A DNA stretch of 8,221 nucleotides, taken from positions 1-8,221 of the forward strand of contig JAJYOM010000064.1 in assembly GCA_021796175.1 (NCBI GenBank), in the 5' to 3' direction. A program made the translations under genes and the position numbers. Every line of letters starts with the position of its first letter. Positions within the stretch are counted from its first letter, which is position 1. The notes under the pieces were generated by a model. The model was not told where the DNA came from. It searched no databases and saw only the letters and a list, made by a program, of their open reading frames with translations. This DNA comes from Thermoplasmata archaeon (GTDB lineage: Archaea > Thermoplasmatota > Thermoplasmata > Sysuiplasmatales > Sysuiplasmataceae). Shown here piece after piece: positions 1-6,244 of the stretch.

Positions 1-2
1 AT

Positions 3-50
3 AACAAAGCCGGCAGGATTATGAAAGTGGGAGAAACTATAGAGATCTGA
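3..50 (+). CDS. 3' end of an upstream gene (partial, unidentified)
   Basis: From position 3 an open frame encodes NKAGRIMKVGETIEI and ends at TGA 48-50, nine bases before the uppS start. The frame is open to the window edge and the peptide looks like an ordinary protein C-terminus, so it is probably the end of a gene in the same operon as uppS. Fifteen residues are too few to name a family. The alternative is chance open frame over 48 bases, which cannot be excluded. Confidence 0.4.
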   Translation, partial: NKAGRIMKVGETIEI

Positions 51-59
51 CGGTTTCAG

Positions 60-887
60 ATGTCACAAAACGGAGCCAGGAAAACTGACAGGGGGGAAAG
101 GGGCCATCCTGTTGGATTCGCGCAGGCAATTGCCAATACAGCCTATAACGCTTACGAGAAGAGACTGCTTTCAGAGGTGCGCAAGCTTCCGATCCCGAAG
201 CATGTGGCCGTCATCATGGATGGCAACAGGCGATACGCAAAGGAAATGGAGATGGTGCTGCAGGAAGGGCATGTCAAGGGCAAGGACAAGCTCGAGGAAG
301 TGCTCGACTGGTGCCTGTTGCTCGACATAAAGGTACTGACGGTTTATGCATTCTCGACTGAAAACCTGAAGAGGAACAGGAAGGAGGTCGATTCACTTAT
401 GCAGATGTTTGAAGAGAATTTCAGGAAGGTCGGTGACGATGAAAGAGTGCACAGGCACGGCATAAAGATAAGGGCAATAGGGCAGGTGGAGACGCTGCCT
501 GAAGGAGTACAGGAATCAATCAGGTATGCGGAGGAGAAGACGAAGGATTACACGAATTACACTTACAATATAGCGGTCGCGTACGGCGGCAGGCAGGAAA
601 TCGTTTCAGCAATAAAGAGGATAGTGGATTCGGTCAACGTAGGCAAGCTCACACTTCAGGATATCGATGAATCACTTGTGTCGAGATACCTCTACACCGA
701 CGGTCTGCCGGATCCTGACCTTGTGCTCAGGACTTCAGGTGAGGAGCGCATCTCAAACTTCCTTCTCTGGCAGGCTGCATATTCAGAGCTTTATTTCAGC
801 GACGTATACTGGCCCACTTTCAGTTTTGTCGATTTCCTGCGGGCGATACGCTCTTATCAGCTCCGGCGGAGACGTTATGGCTCGTGA
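60..887 (+). CDS. uppS: Polyprenyl diphosphate synthase (cis-prenyltransferase, UppS family)
   Basis: This enzyme condenses isopentenyl diphosphate onto an allylic primer with cis geometry. In archaea the long product becomes the dolichol-type lipid carrier for N-glycosylation and other surface glycans. The 275-residue protein shows the family motifs in order: the archaeal helix YEKRL (32-36), HVAVIMDGNRRYA (48-60) with catalytic Asp54, AFSTEN (97-102), the diphosphate-binding RTSGEERISNFLLWQ (224-238; Arg224, Arg230, Ser232), and YSELYF (241-246) with the Mg-linked Glu243. The basic C-terminus ends in RRRRYGS. The ATG at 60 is the only ATG before Met53; no good Shine-Dalgarno is visible. About 20 residues before the first conserved helix are hydrophilic and probably disordered. 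The 3' end overlaps the convergent glycosylase gene by 68 bp. Family assignment is secure; chain length of the product cannot be read from sequence. Confidence 0.93.
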   Translation: MSQNGARKTDRGERGHPVGFAQAIANTAYNAYEKRLLSEVRKLPIPKHVAVIMDGNRRYAKEMEMVLQEGHVKGKDKLEEVLDWCLLLDIKVLTVYAFSTENLKRNRKEVDSLMQMFEENFRKVGDDERVHRHGIKIRAIGQVETLPEGVQESIRYAEEKTKDYTNYTYNIAVAYGGRQEIVSAIKRIVDSVNVGKLTLQDIDESLVSRYLYTDGLPDPDLVLRTSGEERISNFLLWQAAYSELYFSDVYWPTFSFVDFLRAIRSYQLRRRRYGS

Positions 888-1803
888 TGCCCGCGGCGAG
901 TTCCCTGAGCCTTGAGCCGTAGAACAGGTATTCCTGCGCATATCCCGCAAACCTGCCGAAATGCATTCTTGACCATTCCCTTACCCTCTTTTCAGTGAGC
1001 TTCCGGCCACCGAAGTATACAAGCTCGACTCCGCGCCTGACCCATCTGTCGACGGGAAAAGCCTCAAGCTTGTCCATGGAGAAAAGCAATACGCAATCAG
1101 CGACCTTCGGACCCACGCCGTTGAAGGTGCAGAGTTCTTCGAATGCATCCTCATAACTCCTTTTCCTGAAACTGATGAGGTCAATCTTCTCATCCTTTAC
1201 CTTTCTTGCAGCGGAAACAATATACTTCGCCCTGAAACCGGTCTTCAGCTTGCGCAGCTCGTCTTCCTCCGCGCCGGCGAGAGCGTCGACTGACGGGAAG
1301 GTGTAAAACGGCCGGCCGTCGAACGCTATCTCCCTGCCGTATTTCCTCGACAGCCTTTCCACATCCCCCTTTATCCTCGGTATGTTCGAGTTGATGGAGC
1401 ACAGGTAGGATATCAGACATTCCCACGGATCCTGCCTGATAAGCCTCAGACCCCTGTGGGACGAAACAGATTCTGCTATGAGAGGATCGGCTGAGAGTTC
1501 GGCAATGATGCCGTCCACATTGTCGTCAAACCTGAATACATCGCCGACAAGTGAAAGCGTGGAAAAACAGTCCCTGTCCGGGCAAAGACGTGCAAACAGT
1601 TTGGCTCCTTCCTGCCTGACCTTCAGGACCACGTCTCCCAAAACAGAATAGTAGCTGTCGCCGCTCCTCTCCCACCTGAATGCCTGGCCGCATTCAGCAC
1701 TCTGCTCGAGGCTGAACGGCTGCGTCAGCTCCACCTCGACCTCGCCAGTTTTCTTTGAATCAGGCGCCTTTTTCTTTTCCCTGAGATGAAGGCCAGTGCT
1801 CAT
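820..1803 (-). CDS. ogg: 8-oxoguanine DNA glycosylase/AP lyase, OGG1-type
   Basis: This base-excision repair enzyme removes 8-oxoguanine from DNA and can nick the abasic site. The 327-residue protein has the two-part OGG1 layout: an N-terminal beta domain (about 22-120) with CGQAFRW (38-44), whose Gly39 aligns with human Gly42, the residue that senses 8-oxoG; then the HhH-GPD domain. QDPWECL (124-130), Asn138 and Arg143 match human Asn149 and Arg154. TGFRAKY (188-194) matches the human 203-204 region. The helix-hairpin-helix NGVGPKVADC (228-237) carries catalytic Lys233, and FPVD supplies Asp252. Gln290 and Phe294 match human Gln315 and Phe319. Homology ends near residue 300; the remaining ~27 residues are Ser/Ala/Gly-rich, and most are encoded antisense to the uppS 3' end. 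The ATG at 1801-1803 has no Shine-Dalgarno but a TATA-like element at the right distance for a leaderless transcript. Residue matches to human OGG1 were made from memory by eye. Confidence 0.92.
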   Translation of the reverse strand: MSTGLHLREKKKAPDSKKTGEVEVELTQPFSLEQSAECGQAFRWERSGDSYYSVLGDVVLKVRQEGAKLFARLCPDRDCFSTLSLVGDVFRFDDNVDGIIAELSADPLIAESVSSHRGLRLIRQDPWECLISYLCSINSNIPRIKGDVERLSRKYGREIAFDGRPFYTFPSVDALAGAEEDELRKLKTGFRAKYIVSAARKVKDEKIDLISFRKRSYEDAFEELCTFNGVGPKVADCVLLFSMDKLEAFPVDRWVRRGVELVYFGGRKLTEKRVREWSRMHFGRFAGYAQEYLFYGSRLRELAAGITSHNVSAGADKSVSPAGNRQN

Positions 1804-1825
1804 CTGGCCCGGACTAAGTCGACGG

Positions 1826-1841
1826 AATAGTTATTTCTTTT
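1826..1841 (-). promoter_or_regulatory. Possible TATA/BRE promoter of the ogg gene
   Basis: Read on the minus strand this AT-rich block is AAAAGAAATAACTATT, lying 23-38 bases before the ogg ATG. That is the spacing expected of an archaeal BRE/TATA element for a leaderless mRNA, which fits the missing ribosome binding site. The same AT-rich block, read on the plus strand, is the only TATA-like stretch available to the divergent thiolase gene, about 50-65 bases from its start, so it may serve both. The match to a TATA consensus is only moderate. Confidence 0.35.
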
Positions 1842-1891
1842 GAATGCATCAGCGGACACATCCCATTCCCCGCCAGTGAAACATTAAGAGG

Positions 1892-3058
1892 GTGATTCAA
1901 CTGAGAAGCGTGTTTGTTGTCGGAACTGCAATGTCAAAGTTCGGTAAGATGAAGGAAAGCAGCAGGGAATCCATGTCGGCTGTCTCACTGAGCGCGCTCA
2001 ATGACGCGGGTCTTTCCCCAAGGGAGGTTGACTCCGCATTCTACTCAAATGCATTCGGCATCACTGAAAAGCAGCTGCATATAGGTCCGCTGATTAACAC
2101 TTCACTTGGAATACCGGAAAAGCCGTCGATAGCAATAGAGAGTGCCTGTTCCAGTTCCAGCGCAGCCATGCACGAGGCATACATACACATTGCCAGCGGG
2201 GCGGATGACATCTGTCTTGTTGCAGGCGGCGAGAAGCTGAGCCACCTGAGCACAATGGAGGCTACCTCCTACTTCGCAATGGGATCGGATTACGCGTACG
2301 AGGCGATAAACGGCGTAACCTTCCCCGGGCTGTACGCGGCTATCGCTGTCGCACACATGAACAAATACGGCACAACGCAGAAGATGCTGGCGAGCGTTGC
2401 AATAAAGAACCACGAAAATGCGCTGAGCAACCCGCACGCGCATCTGCACAGAAAACTCACTGAGGAAGCGTATCTGGAGTCGCCTGTTGTCGCCTACCCC
2501 TTCCGCCTCTACGACTGCTGCCCCTTCTCTGACGGATCGTCGGCAGTCGTGCTTGCTTCTGAGGAAAAGGCAAGAGAGCTGAAGGACGAGCTCGTCGAGG
2601 TCGCGGCCAGCGAGAGGGCAGGGTCTGTCGCGACGTTGCAGGAGAGGAAGGACATCACCGGCATAGACGGAGCAGAGCTTGCGGGCAGGAAGGCCTTCAG
2701 GAAAGCAAAGATATCGCCTTCTGAAATTGATGTAGCCGAGGTGCATGATTGCTTCACAATTGCAGAGATCATAGCAACGGAGGATCTGGGCTTTTTCAAA
2801 AAGGGGAAGGGAGGGGAGGCGGCCATTCAGGGTGAGACTGCGCTGGGCGGCTCCCTGCCGGTGAACACTTCCGGAGGATTGAAGGCGAAAGGTCATCCTG
2901 TGAGCGCAACAGGCGCGGCACAGCTACATGAGCTTTACGAACAGCTTCTGCAGAAGTCCGGCAACAGGCAGGTAGAGGGGGCCGAATACGGACTCGCGCA
3001 CAATGTTGGAGCAACCGGCGGTTCATGCACTGTCCATATACTGAAAAGGAGGAGATGA
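1892..3058 (+). CDS. Thiolase (acetyl-CoA acetyltransferase, archaeal SCP-x-like)
   Basis: Thiolases cleave 3-ketoacyl-CoA with CoA, or run in reverse to condense two acetyl-CoA. The 388-residue protein has a typical archaeal thiolase layout: VVGTAMSKFG (9-18), nucleophile Cys86 in ESACSSSSAA (83-92), VHDCFTIAE (284-292) with His285, KGHPVSATG (333-341) with His335, and the C-terminal HNVGATGGSC (370-379) followed by a beta strand. The DUF35 gene starts four bases after its stop, as expected for archaeal thiolases that need a DUF35 partner. No HMG-CoA synthase gene is next to it, while 3-hydroxyacyl-CoA and acyl-CoA dehydrogenases are; this favours beta-oxidation over mevalonate synthesis (inference). 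The start is uncertain: GTG 1892 lies inside a good Shine-Dalgarno-like stretch (AGGGTGAT, 1889-1896); CTG 1901 (giving an N-terminus MRSVFVVG) or GTG 1910 are alternatives. Confidence 0.9.
   Translation: MIQLRSVFVVGTAMSKFGKMKESSRESMSAVSLSALNDAGLSPREVDSAFYSNAFGITEKQLHIGPLINTSLGIPEKPSIAIESACSSSSAAMHEAYIHIASGADDICLVAGGEKLSHLSTMEATSYFAMGSDYAYEAINGVTFPGLYAAIAVAHMNKYGTTQKMLASVAIKNHENALSNPHAHLHRKLTEEAYLESPVVAYPFRLYDCCPFSDGSSAVVLASEEKARELKDELVEVAASERAGSVATLQERKDITGIDGAELAGRKAFRKAKISPSEIDVAEVHDCFTIAEIIATEDLGFFKKGKGGEAAIQGETALGGSLPVNTSGGLKAKGHPVSATGAAQLHELYEQLLQKSGNRQVEGAEYGLAHNVGATGGSCTVHILKRRR
3047..3054 (+). promoter_or_regulatory. Strong ribosome binding site for the DUF35 gene
   Basis: AGGAGGAG lies inside the last codons of the thiolase gene and ends eight bases before ATG 3063. 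It fixes the DUF35 start and shows that this organism uses Shine-Dalgarno initiation for internal operon genes. Confidence 0.7.
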
Positions 3059-3062
3059 CTGT

Positions 3063-3428
3063 ATGAGCGGCCAGAATACCGGCGGCCATGGAGGGAGGAT
3101 TGAGGTGTACCGATGCGCAGACTGCGGCAGCGTAATGGCAACTTTCACAGTCGTCTGCCATTCCTGCATGTCTGCAAGGATTGAGAAGGCTGCACTGGGG
3201 GGCAGCGGCAGAGTTCAGACCTTCACGATACTCAGTGTTCCATCCGAGGCATTTGCGGACGAGGCGCCCTATGCGTATGTGATTGTCAGACTGCACGAGG
3301 GATGCACCGTTTCAGGATGGATGCGCGGAGTGGGTTCGCCCGCGGAACTGGCGATAGGTGACGAAGTTGAATACTCTGGCATGCGAGGGCAGGCATCAGT
3401 CTTCAAGAAGAAGGTGAGCGGCGGATAG
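3063..3428 (+). CDS. DUF35 zinc-ribbon/OB-fold thiolase partner protein
   Basis: The protein has 121 residues, close to the usual DUF35 (ChsH2-like) size. A rubredoxin-like zinc ribbon is formed by Cys18, Cys21, Cys32 and Cys35 (CADC and CHSC). An OB fold follows (about 47-118), seen as GGSGRVQTFTI, YAYVIVRLHEG and IGDEVEY. Members are small non-catalytic subunits; in the characterised archaeal thiolase/HMG-CoA synthase complex the DUF35 protein bridges the two enzymes and shapes a shared CoA site. Here only the thiolase is adjacent, so it is most likely a thiolase subunit dedicated to this operon. Four bases separate it from the thiolase stop, and a strong Shine-Dalgarno supports ATG 3063. 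The typical PPR after the first zinc knuckle is replaced by ATF, a mild departure. Confidence 0.9.
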   Translation: MSGQNTGGHGGRIEVYRCADCGSVMATFTVVCHSCMSARIEKAALGGSGRVQTFTILSVPSEAFADEAPYAYVIVRLHEGCTVSGWMRGVGSPAELAIGDEVEYSGMRGQASVFKKKVSGG

Positions 3429-3492
3429 CCTTCGGCATCGAAAGTGGAAAAGAAAATCTACTCTTTACTCATACACACTGGAAGGTATTTCC

Positions 3493-4461
3493 ATGCTTTC
3501 GGTCAGGAAGACAGGCGTCGTGGGCGCAGGTACAATGGGCTCGGCAATAGCAGAACTGATGGCATTTAACGGCCTGGAGGTAGTGCTCAGGGATGTTTCG
3601 GATGAACTTCTGCAGAAGGGAATGAGAAACATTGAGAAGATACTTGATCACCTGATCGCCTTTCAGGCAAAGAGACCAGAGGAGGAGATAAGGAGGATAC
3701 AGTCTGTCGGCGTTGTTCTTTCCGACGAGCAGAAGGAGCAGGTAAGGAAAGCGCTCAGTGCGAGGTACACAGAAAAGGAGAAGAAGGAAGTGCTGTCGAG
3801 GATAAGGACTACAACCTCATGGGAAGAAATGGCCGACACAGACCTGGTGATTGAAGCAGCGTTCGAGAAACTCGAAGTGAAAAGACAGATCTTCGGCGAG
3901 CTAGATGCGCATACCCGCAAAGAATGTATCCTTGCATCGAACACTTCCTCCATCTACATCACAGCAATCGCATCAGCGACCGGCAGACCTGACCGTGTCA
4001 TTGGAACGCATTTCTTCAACCCTCCATACACTTTGCCGCTGGTGGAGATAATACCGGGCATTCAGACAGCATCAGGCCTGGCAGACGATGTCAGGACTTT
4101 TATTGGCGGATTGAAAAACCACAGGCGGCAGATGGTACCCGTGAAGGTAAACGAATCACCTGGCTTTGTCGTCAACAGGATGCTTGTTCCTGCACAGAAT
4201 GAGGCATGCTTCATTCTGCAGGAGGGGCTGGCCACTGCGGAGGACATAGACACTGCAATGAAGGCGGGCGCAGGATGGCCAATGGGTCCGCTGGAACTCG
4301 CAGACATGGTCGGGCTGGATATAGCTTATGATGTCTCAATGGTGCTGTTCGAGGAGTTTGGCGATCCCAAGTACAGGCCGCCTGCACTGCTCAAGAGAAT
4401 GGTGCAAGCCGGTCTCCTGGGAAGAAAGAGCGGCAGGGGATTCTACGATTATAGAAAATGA
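3493..4461 (+). CDS. hbd: 3-hydroxyacyl-CoA (3-hydroxybutyryl-CoA) dehydrogenase with an insertion
   Basis: This NAD(P)-dependent enzyme interconverts 3-hydroxyacyl-CoA and 3-ketoacyl-CoA, the step before thiolysis. The Rossmann motif GAGTMGSAIA (11-20) is followed by Asp34 of LRDVS, DLVIEAAFE (117-125), ASNTSS (148-153), and THFFNPP (172-178). His173 and Glu185 form the catalytic dyad with the family's 12-residue spacing. SPGFVVNR (222-229), the C-terminal helical domain (DIDTAMKAGAGWPMGPLELAD, 251-271) and GRKSGRGFYDY (310-320) are intact. The protein has 322 residues against about 282 for bacterial Hbd; almost all the excess is a charged helical insertion of about 32 residues between positions 52 and 98 in the NAD domain. 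ATG 3493 is supported by GGAAGG at 3480-3485. A 64-bp gap separates it from the DUF35 gene, and its stop overlaps an ATG (ATGA, 4458-4461) ahead of the acyl-CoA dehydrogenase, which implies one operon. Confidence 0.93.
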   Translation: MLSVRKTGVVGAGTMGSAIAELMAFNGLEVVLRDVSDELLQKGMRNIEKILDHLIAFQAKRPEEEIRRIQSVGVVLSDEQKEQVRKALSARYTEKEKKEVLSRIRTTTSWEEMADTDLVIEAAFEKLEVKRQIFGELDAHTRKECILASNTSSIYITAIASATGRPDRVIGTHFFNPPYTLPLVEIIPGIQTASGLADDVRTFIGGLKNHRRQMVPVKVNESPGFVVNRMLVPAQNEACFILQEGLATAEDIDTAMKAGAGWPMGPLELADMVGLDIAYDVSMVLFEEFGDPKYRPPALLKRMVQAGLLGRKSGRGFYDYRK

Positions 4462-4478
4462 GACAGGGTTGTGGTTGA

Positions 4479-4571
4479 ACGATATCCTTTGAATTTACGG
4501 AGGAGCAGAAACTGCTCCGGAAGAGTGCCAGGGAGTTCCTTGAATCTGAACTCAGGCCAATTACAGCCGAA
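4479..4571 (+). other. In-frame N-terminal segment of the acyl-CoA dehydrogenase without a normal start codon
   Basis: Reading upstream of ATG 4572 in the same frame, codons back to 4479 encode TISFEFTEEQKLLRKSAR and then about 13 further residues into the ORF. FEFTEEQKLLR is the classic N-terminus of acyl-CoA dehydrogenases (helix A), so this stretch is or was coding. The frame is closed by TGA 4476-4478. Between that stop and 4572 there is no ATG, GTG or TTG. The frame's nearest upstream ATG (4458, overlapping the hbd stop) reads six codons and hits the TGA. Candidate explanations are initiation at ATA 4482 or CTG 4512 (the latter six bases after GGAGGAG 4499-4505), a one-base indel linking GTG 4471 or TTG 4475, or a real 5' lesion. 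Confidence 0.7.
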
Positions 4572-5666
4572 ATGGACAGGAATGCGACCTTTCCGGCGGC
4601 TGTTATACAGAAGATGGGCAGGGCCGGCTACATGGGTGCATACGTGCCGGAGAAATACGGGGGAGCGGGCCTGGGGAAAGTGGAATACTGCATACTGATG
4701 GAGGAAGTGGGAAGGGTCGATGCCTCAGTCGGAACAATCCTTGGGGCACATTCCTCCCTGGGCAGCAGCGCACTGCTCTACTACGGTTCAGAGGAACAGA
4801 AGAGAAAATACCTGGTTCCTGCAGCCAGGGGGGAAAAGCTGATTTCATTTAACCTTTCGGAGCCGGGCGCGGGTTCTGACGCCTCATCGATACAGACAAG
4901 GGCAGTGAAGGAAGGAGACGTTTACAGGATCACCGGTTCAAAAATGTGGGCCACAAACGGAAAGGAAGCAGGGCTGTACATCGTCTTCGCCAAAACAGGG
5001 AACGGCGAAGGGGCTGAAGGCATGACGGCCTTCATTGTGGAAAGGGAAACGGACGGACTCAGGCTTGGAAGGGAGGAGGAGAAAATGGGCATACGCGGCA
5101 GCAGCACCGTACAGATGTTCTATGACGGTGTCAGAGTGCCTGAAGAGAACGTGCTCGGCGGCATTGGCAACGGCTTCAGGGTAGCCATGTCATCCCTGGA
5201 TGTAGGAAGGATTTCACTGTCTGCTTCGTCGCTTGGCACTTCGGAAAGGGCGATTGAACTCGCCCTTGAGCATTCGAGGAAGCGGGTGCAGTTCGGCAGG
5301 CCGATAGCCGAACAGCAGGCGATACAGTTCAAGCTGGCAGACATGGGGATGAGGACGCTGTCCCTGAGATATCTCGTGTACATGGTTGCTTCTATGGCCG
5401 AGAAGCTTGGCATTGACCCGCGGAAGTGGATGAAATCGGAGAGGCAGCTCCTTACAAGAAACGCTGCAATCGCCAAGGTTGCCGGATCTGAAACAGCTTC
5501 ATTCTGCGTGGATGAAAGCCTGCAGATTCACGGCGGTTCAGGTTTCGTCAAAAGCTCGGAAATAGAAAGGATGTACAGAGATGCCAGGATTTCTGAGATA
5601 TATGAAGGCACCAGCGAGATACAACGGATGATCATTGGAAGGGACATGGTTCAGAGGGGCTGGTAA
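4572..5666 (+). CDS. Acyl-CoA dehydrogenase (FAD-dependent)
   Basis: This flavoenzyme introduces the alpha,beta double bond into acyl-CoA and passes electrons to an electron-transfer flavoprotein. Coordinates give the part from the first ATG (364 residues); the family is usually about 380, and the missing N-terminal helix is encoded in frame just upstream. Visible motifs: VPEKYGGAGL (25-34), FNLSEPGAGSD (93-103) and ITGSKMWATNG (120-130) of the flavin/substrate-binding middle domain, GIRGSSTVQMFYDGVRVPEENVLG (173-196), RVQFGRPIAEQQAIQFKLADM (238-258), and QIHGGSGF (318-325). The catalytic base is Glu345 in IYEGTSEIQ. All core residues are present, so only the start is in doubt. It follows hbd in a translationally coupled position and completes a beta-oxidation-like set with the thiolase. 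Substrate chain length or branching cannot be told from this sequence. Confidence 0.92.
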   Translation: MDRNATFPAAVIQKMGRAGYMGAYVPEKYGGAGLGKVEYCILMEEVGRVDASVGTILGAHSSLGSSALLYYGSEEQKRKYLVPAARGEKLISFNLSEPGAGSDASSIQTRAVKEGDVYRITGSKMWATNGKEAGLYIVFAKTGNGEGAEGMTAFIVERETDGLRLGREEEKMGIRGSSTVQMFYDGVRVPEENVLGGIGNGFRVAMSSLDVGRISLSASSLGTSERAIELALEHSRKRVQFGRPIAEQQAIQFKLADMGMRTLSLRYLVYMVASMAEKLGIDPRKWMKSERQLLTRNAAIAKVAGSETASFCVDESLQIHGGSGFVKSSEIERMYRDARISEIYEGTSEIQRMIIGRDMVQRGW

Positions 5667-5696
5667 ACACGCATCCGGCCTTTGTCACTGACCTTA

Positions 5697-5711
5697 ACCA
5701 AAAGTTATATC
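5697..5711 (+). promoter_or_regulatory. Archaeal BRE/TATA promoter of the Nudix gene
   Basis: AACCAAAAGTTATATC spans a purine-rich BRE-like stretch and a TATA element (AGTTATATC). A start of transcription about 25 bases downstream (near 5732) would leave a leader of about 22 bases, containing GAGGG at 5739-5743, 11 bases before ATG 5755. The element lies in the 88-bp gap after the acyl-CoA dehydrogenase, so the Nudix gene is probably a separate unit. No T-rich terminator is evident in the gap. Confidence 0.6.
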
Positions 5712-5754
5712 ATACGCCCATGTTGTCAAACCGGTTCTGAGGGTTGTGCGATAG

Positions 5755-6162
5755 ATGGCCGAAGTTATGAAGATACAGGCAATTCTGTACAGTCCGGGTA
5801 ACGATGTTGAGTACCTGCTGCTCAAGCGACCGGAGGCAAGGGGAGGATACTGGACACCCATAACAGGACATGTGGAGAAGAATGAGAAACTACTTGATGC
5901 GCTGGCAAGGGAGATTGCGGAGGAAACAGGCATAACTGAACTGACATACGTCATTGACCTTCGTGTACCATTCAGGTTTGAGAAAGGCGGGGACAGCTTC
6001 GAGGAGCATGCATTCGGTGTTCAGGTCGATACGAAGGACGTCAGGCTTTCAGGCGAGCATACGGAGTTCGCCTGGCTGACATACAGGGAGGCAAGCAGCC
6101 GGCTCAGGTGGGAGGAGCACAGGTCATCGCTACAGGTCCTCAACGACATGATAAACCAGTAG
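5755..6162 (+). CDS. Nudix hydrolase
   Basis: Nudix enzymes hydrolyse a nucleoside diphosphate linked to another moiety; the substrate cannot be read from the sequence. The 135-residue protein is a single compact domain of standard size. It carries a complete Nudix box, G-x5-E-x7-REIAEETGI, from Gly38 to Ile60, with Glu53, Glu56 and Glu57 as the metal ligands. The preceding GGYWTPITGHVE resembles the YW-x-x-x-TG segment of dATP/dihydroneopterin-triphosphate-type and general housekeeping members. ATG 5755 has GAGGG upstream; ATG 5767 (MKIQAILY) is an alternative start that keeps the whole fold. It has its own promoter and no obvious functional tie to the neighbouring acyl-CoA genes. A role in pool cleaning, parallel to the 8-oxoguanine glycosylase 4 kb away, is possible but unsupported. 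Confidence 0.92.
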   Translation: MAEVMKIQAILYSPGNDVEYLLLKRPEARGGYWTPITGHVEKNEKLLDALAREIAEETGITELTYVIDLRVPFRFEKGGDSFEEHAFGVQVDTKDVRLSGEHTEFAWLTYREASSRLRWEEHRSSLQVLNDMINQ

Positions 6163-6228
6163 GTCCCGATTACAGTTTTGTCCTGTCGAAAAAACAATGC
6201 CAGCGTACGCGACATATTTCATTTTGAA

Positions 6229-6244
6229 CCACAACTTATAAATT
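6229..6244 (+). promoter_or_regulatory. Strong archaeal TATA promoter for the membrane/surface operon
   Basis: CCACAACTTATAAATT contains a near-consensus TATA box (CTTATAAAT, 6235-6243) with an upstream BRE-like stretch. The predicted transcription start is about 25 bases downstream, near 6264. It is the clearest promoter in the window and points at the gene starting at 6337. Confidence 0.7.

Noticed and set aside
2102..2896. 264-codon open frame on the minus strand inside the thiolase gene
   Set aside because: It lies wholly antisense to a conserved thiolase, its translation is Arg/Cys-rich and low in recognisable motifs, and it has no promoter or ribosome site.
2796..3296. 166-codon minus-strand frame across the thiolase/DUF35 junction
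   Set aside because: Antisense to two well-supported genes; composition is typical of a shadow frame.
3429..3492. Possible promoter in the gap before the hydroxyacyl-CoA dehydrogenase
   Set aside because: The stretch AAAAGAAAATCTACTC is A-rich but has no convincing TATA core. A single operon with a 64-bp gap is as likely.
4471..4698. GTG-initiated 75-codon frame ahead of the acyl-CoA dehydrogenase
   Set aside because: Beyond the first few codons it reads the conserved dehydrogenase region in the wrong frame, giving Arg/Trp-rich sequence. Only its GTG is of interest, as a possible true start after a frameshift.
6163..6200. Possible terminator after the Nudix gene (GTTTT ... AAAAAAC)
   Set aside because: The T run is only four bases and the stem is weak and imperfect, so it is not good enough to call.
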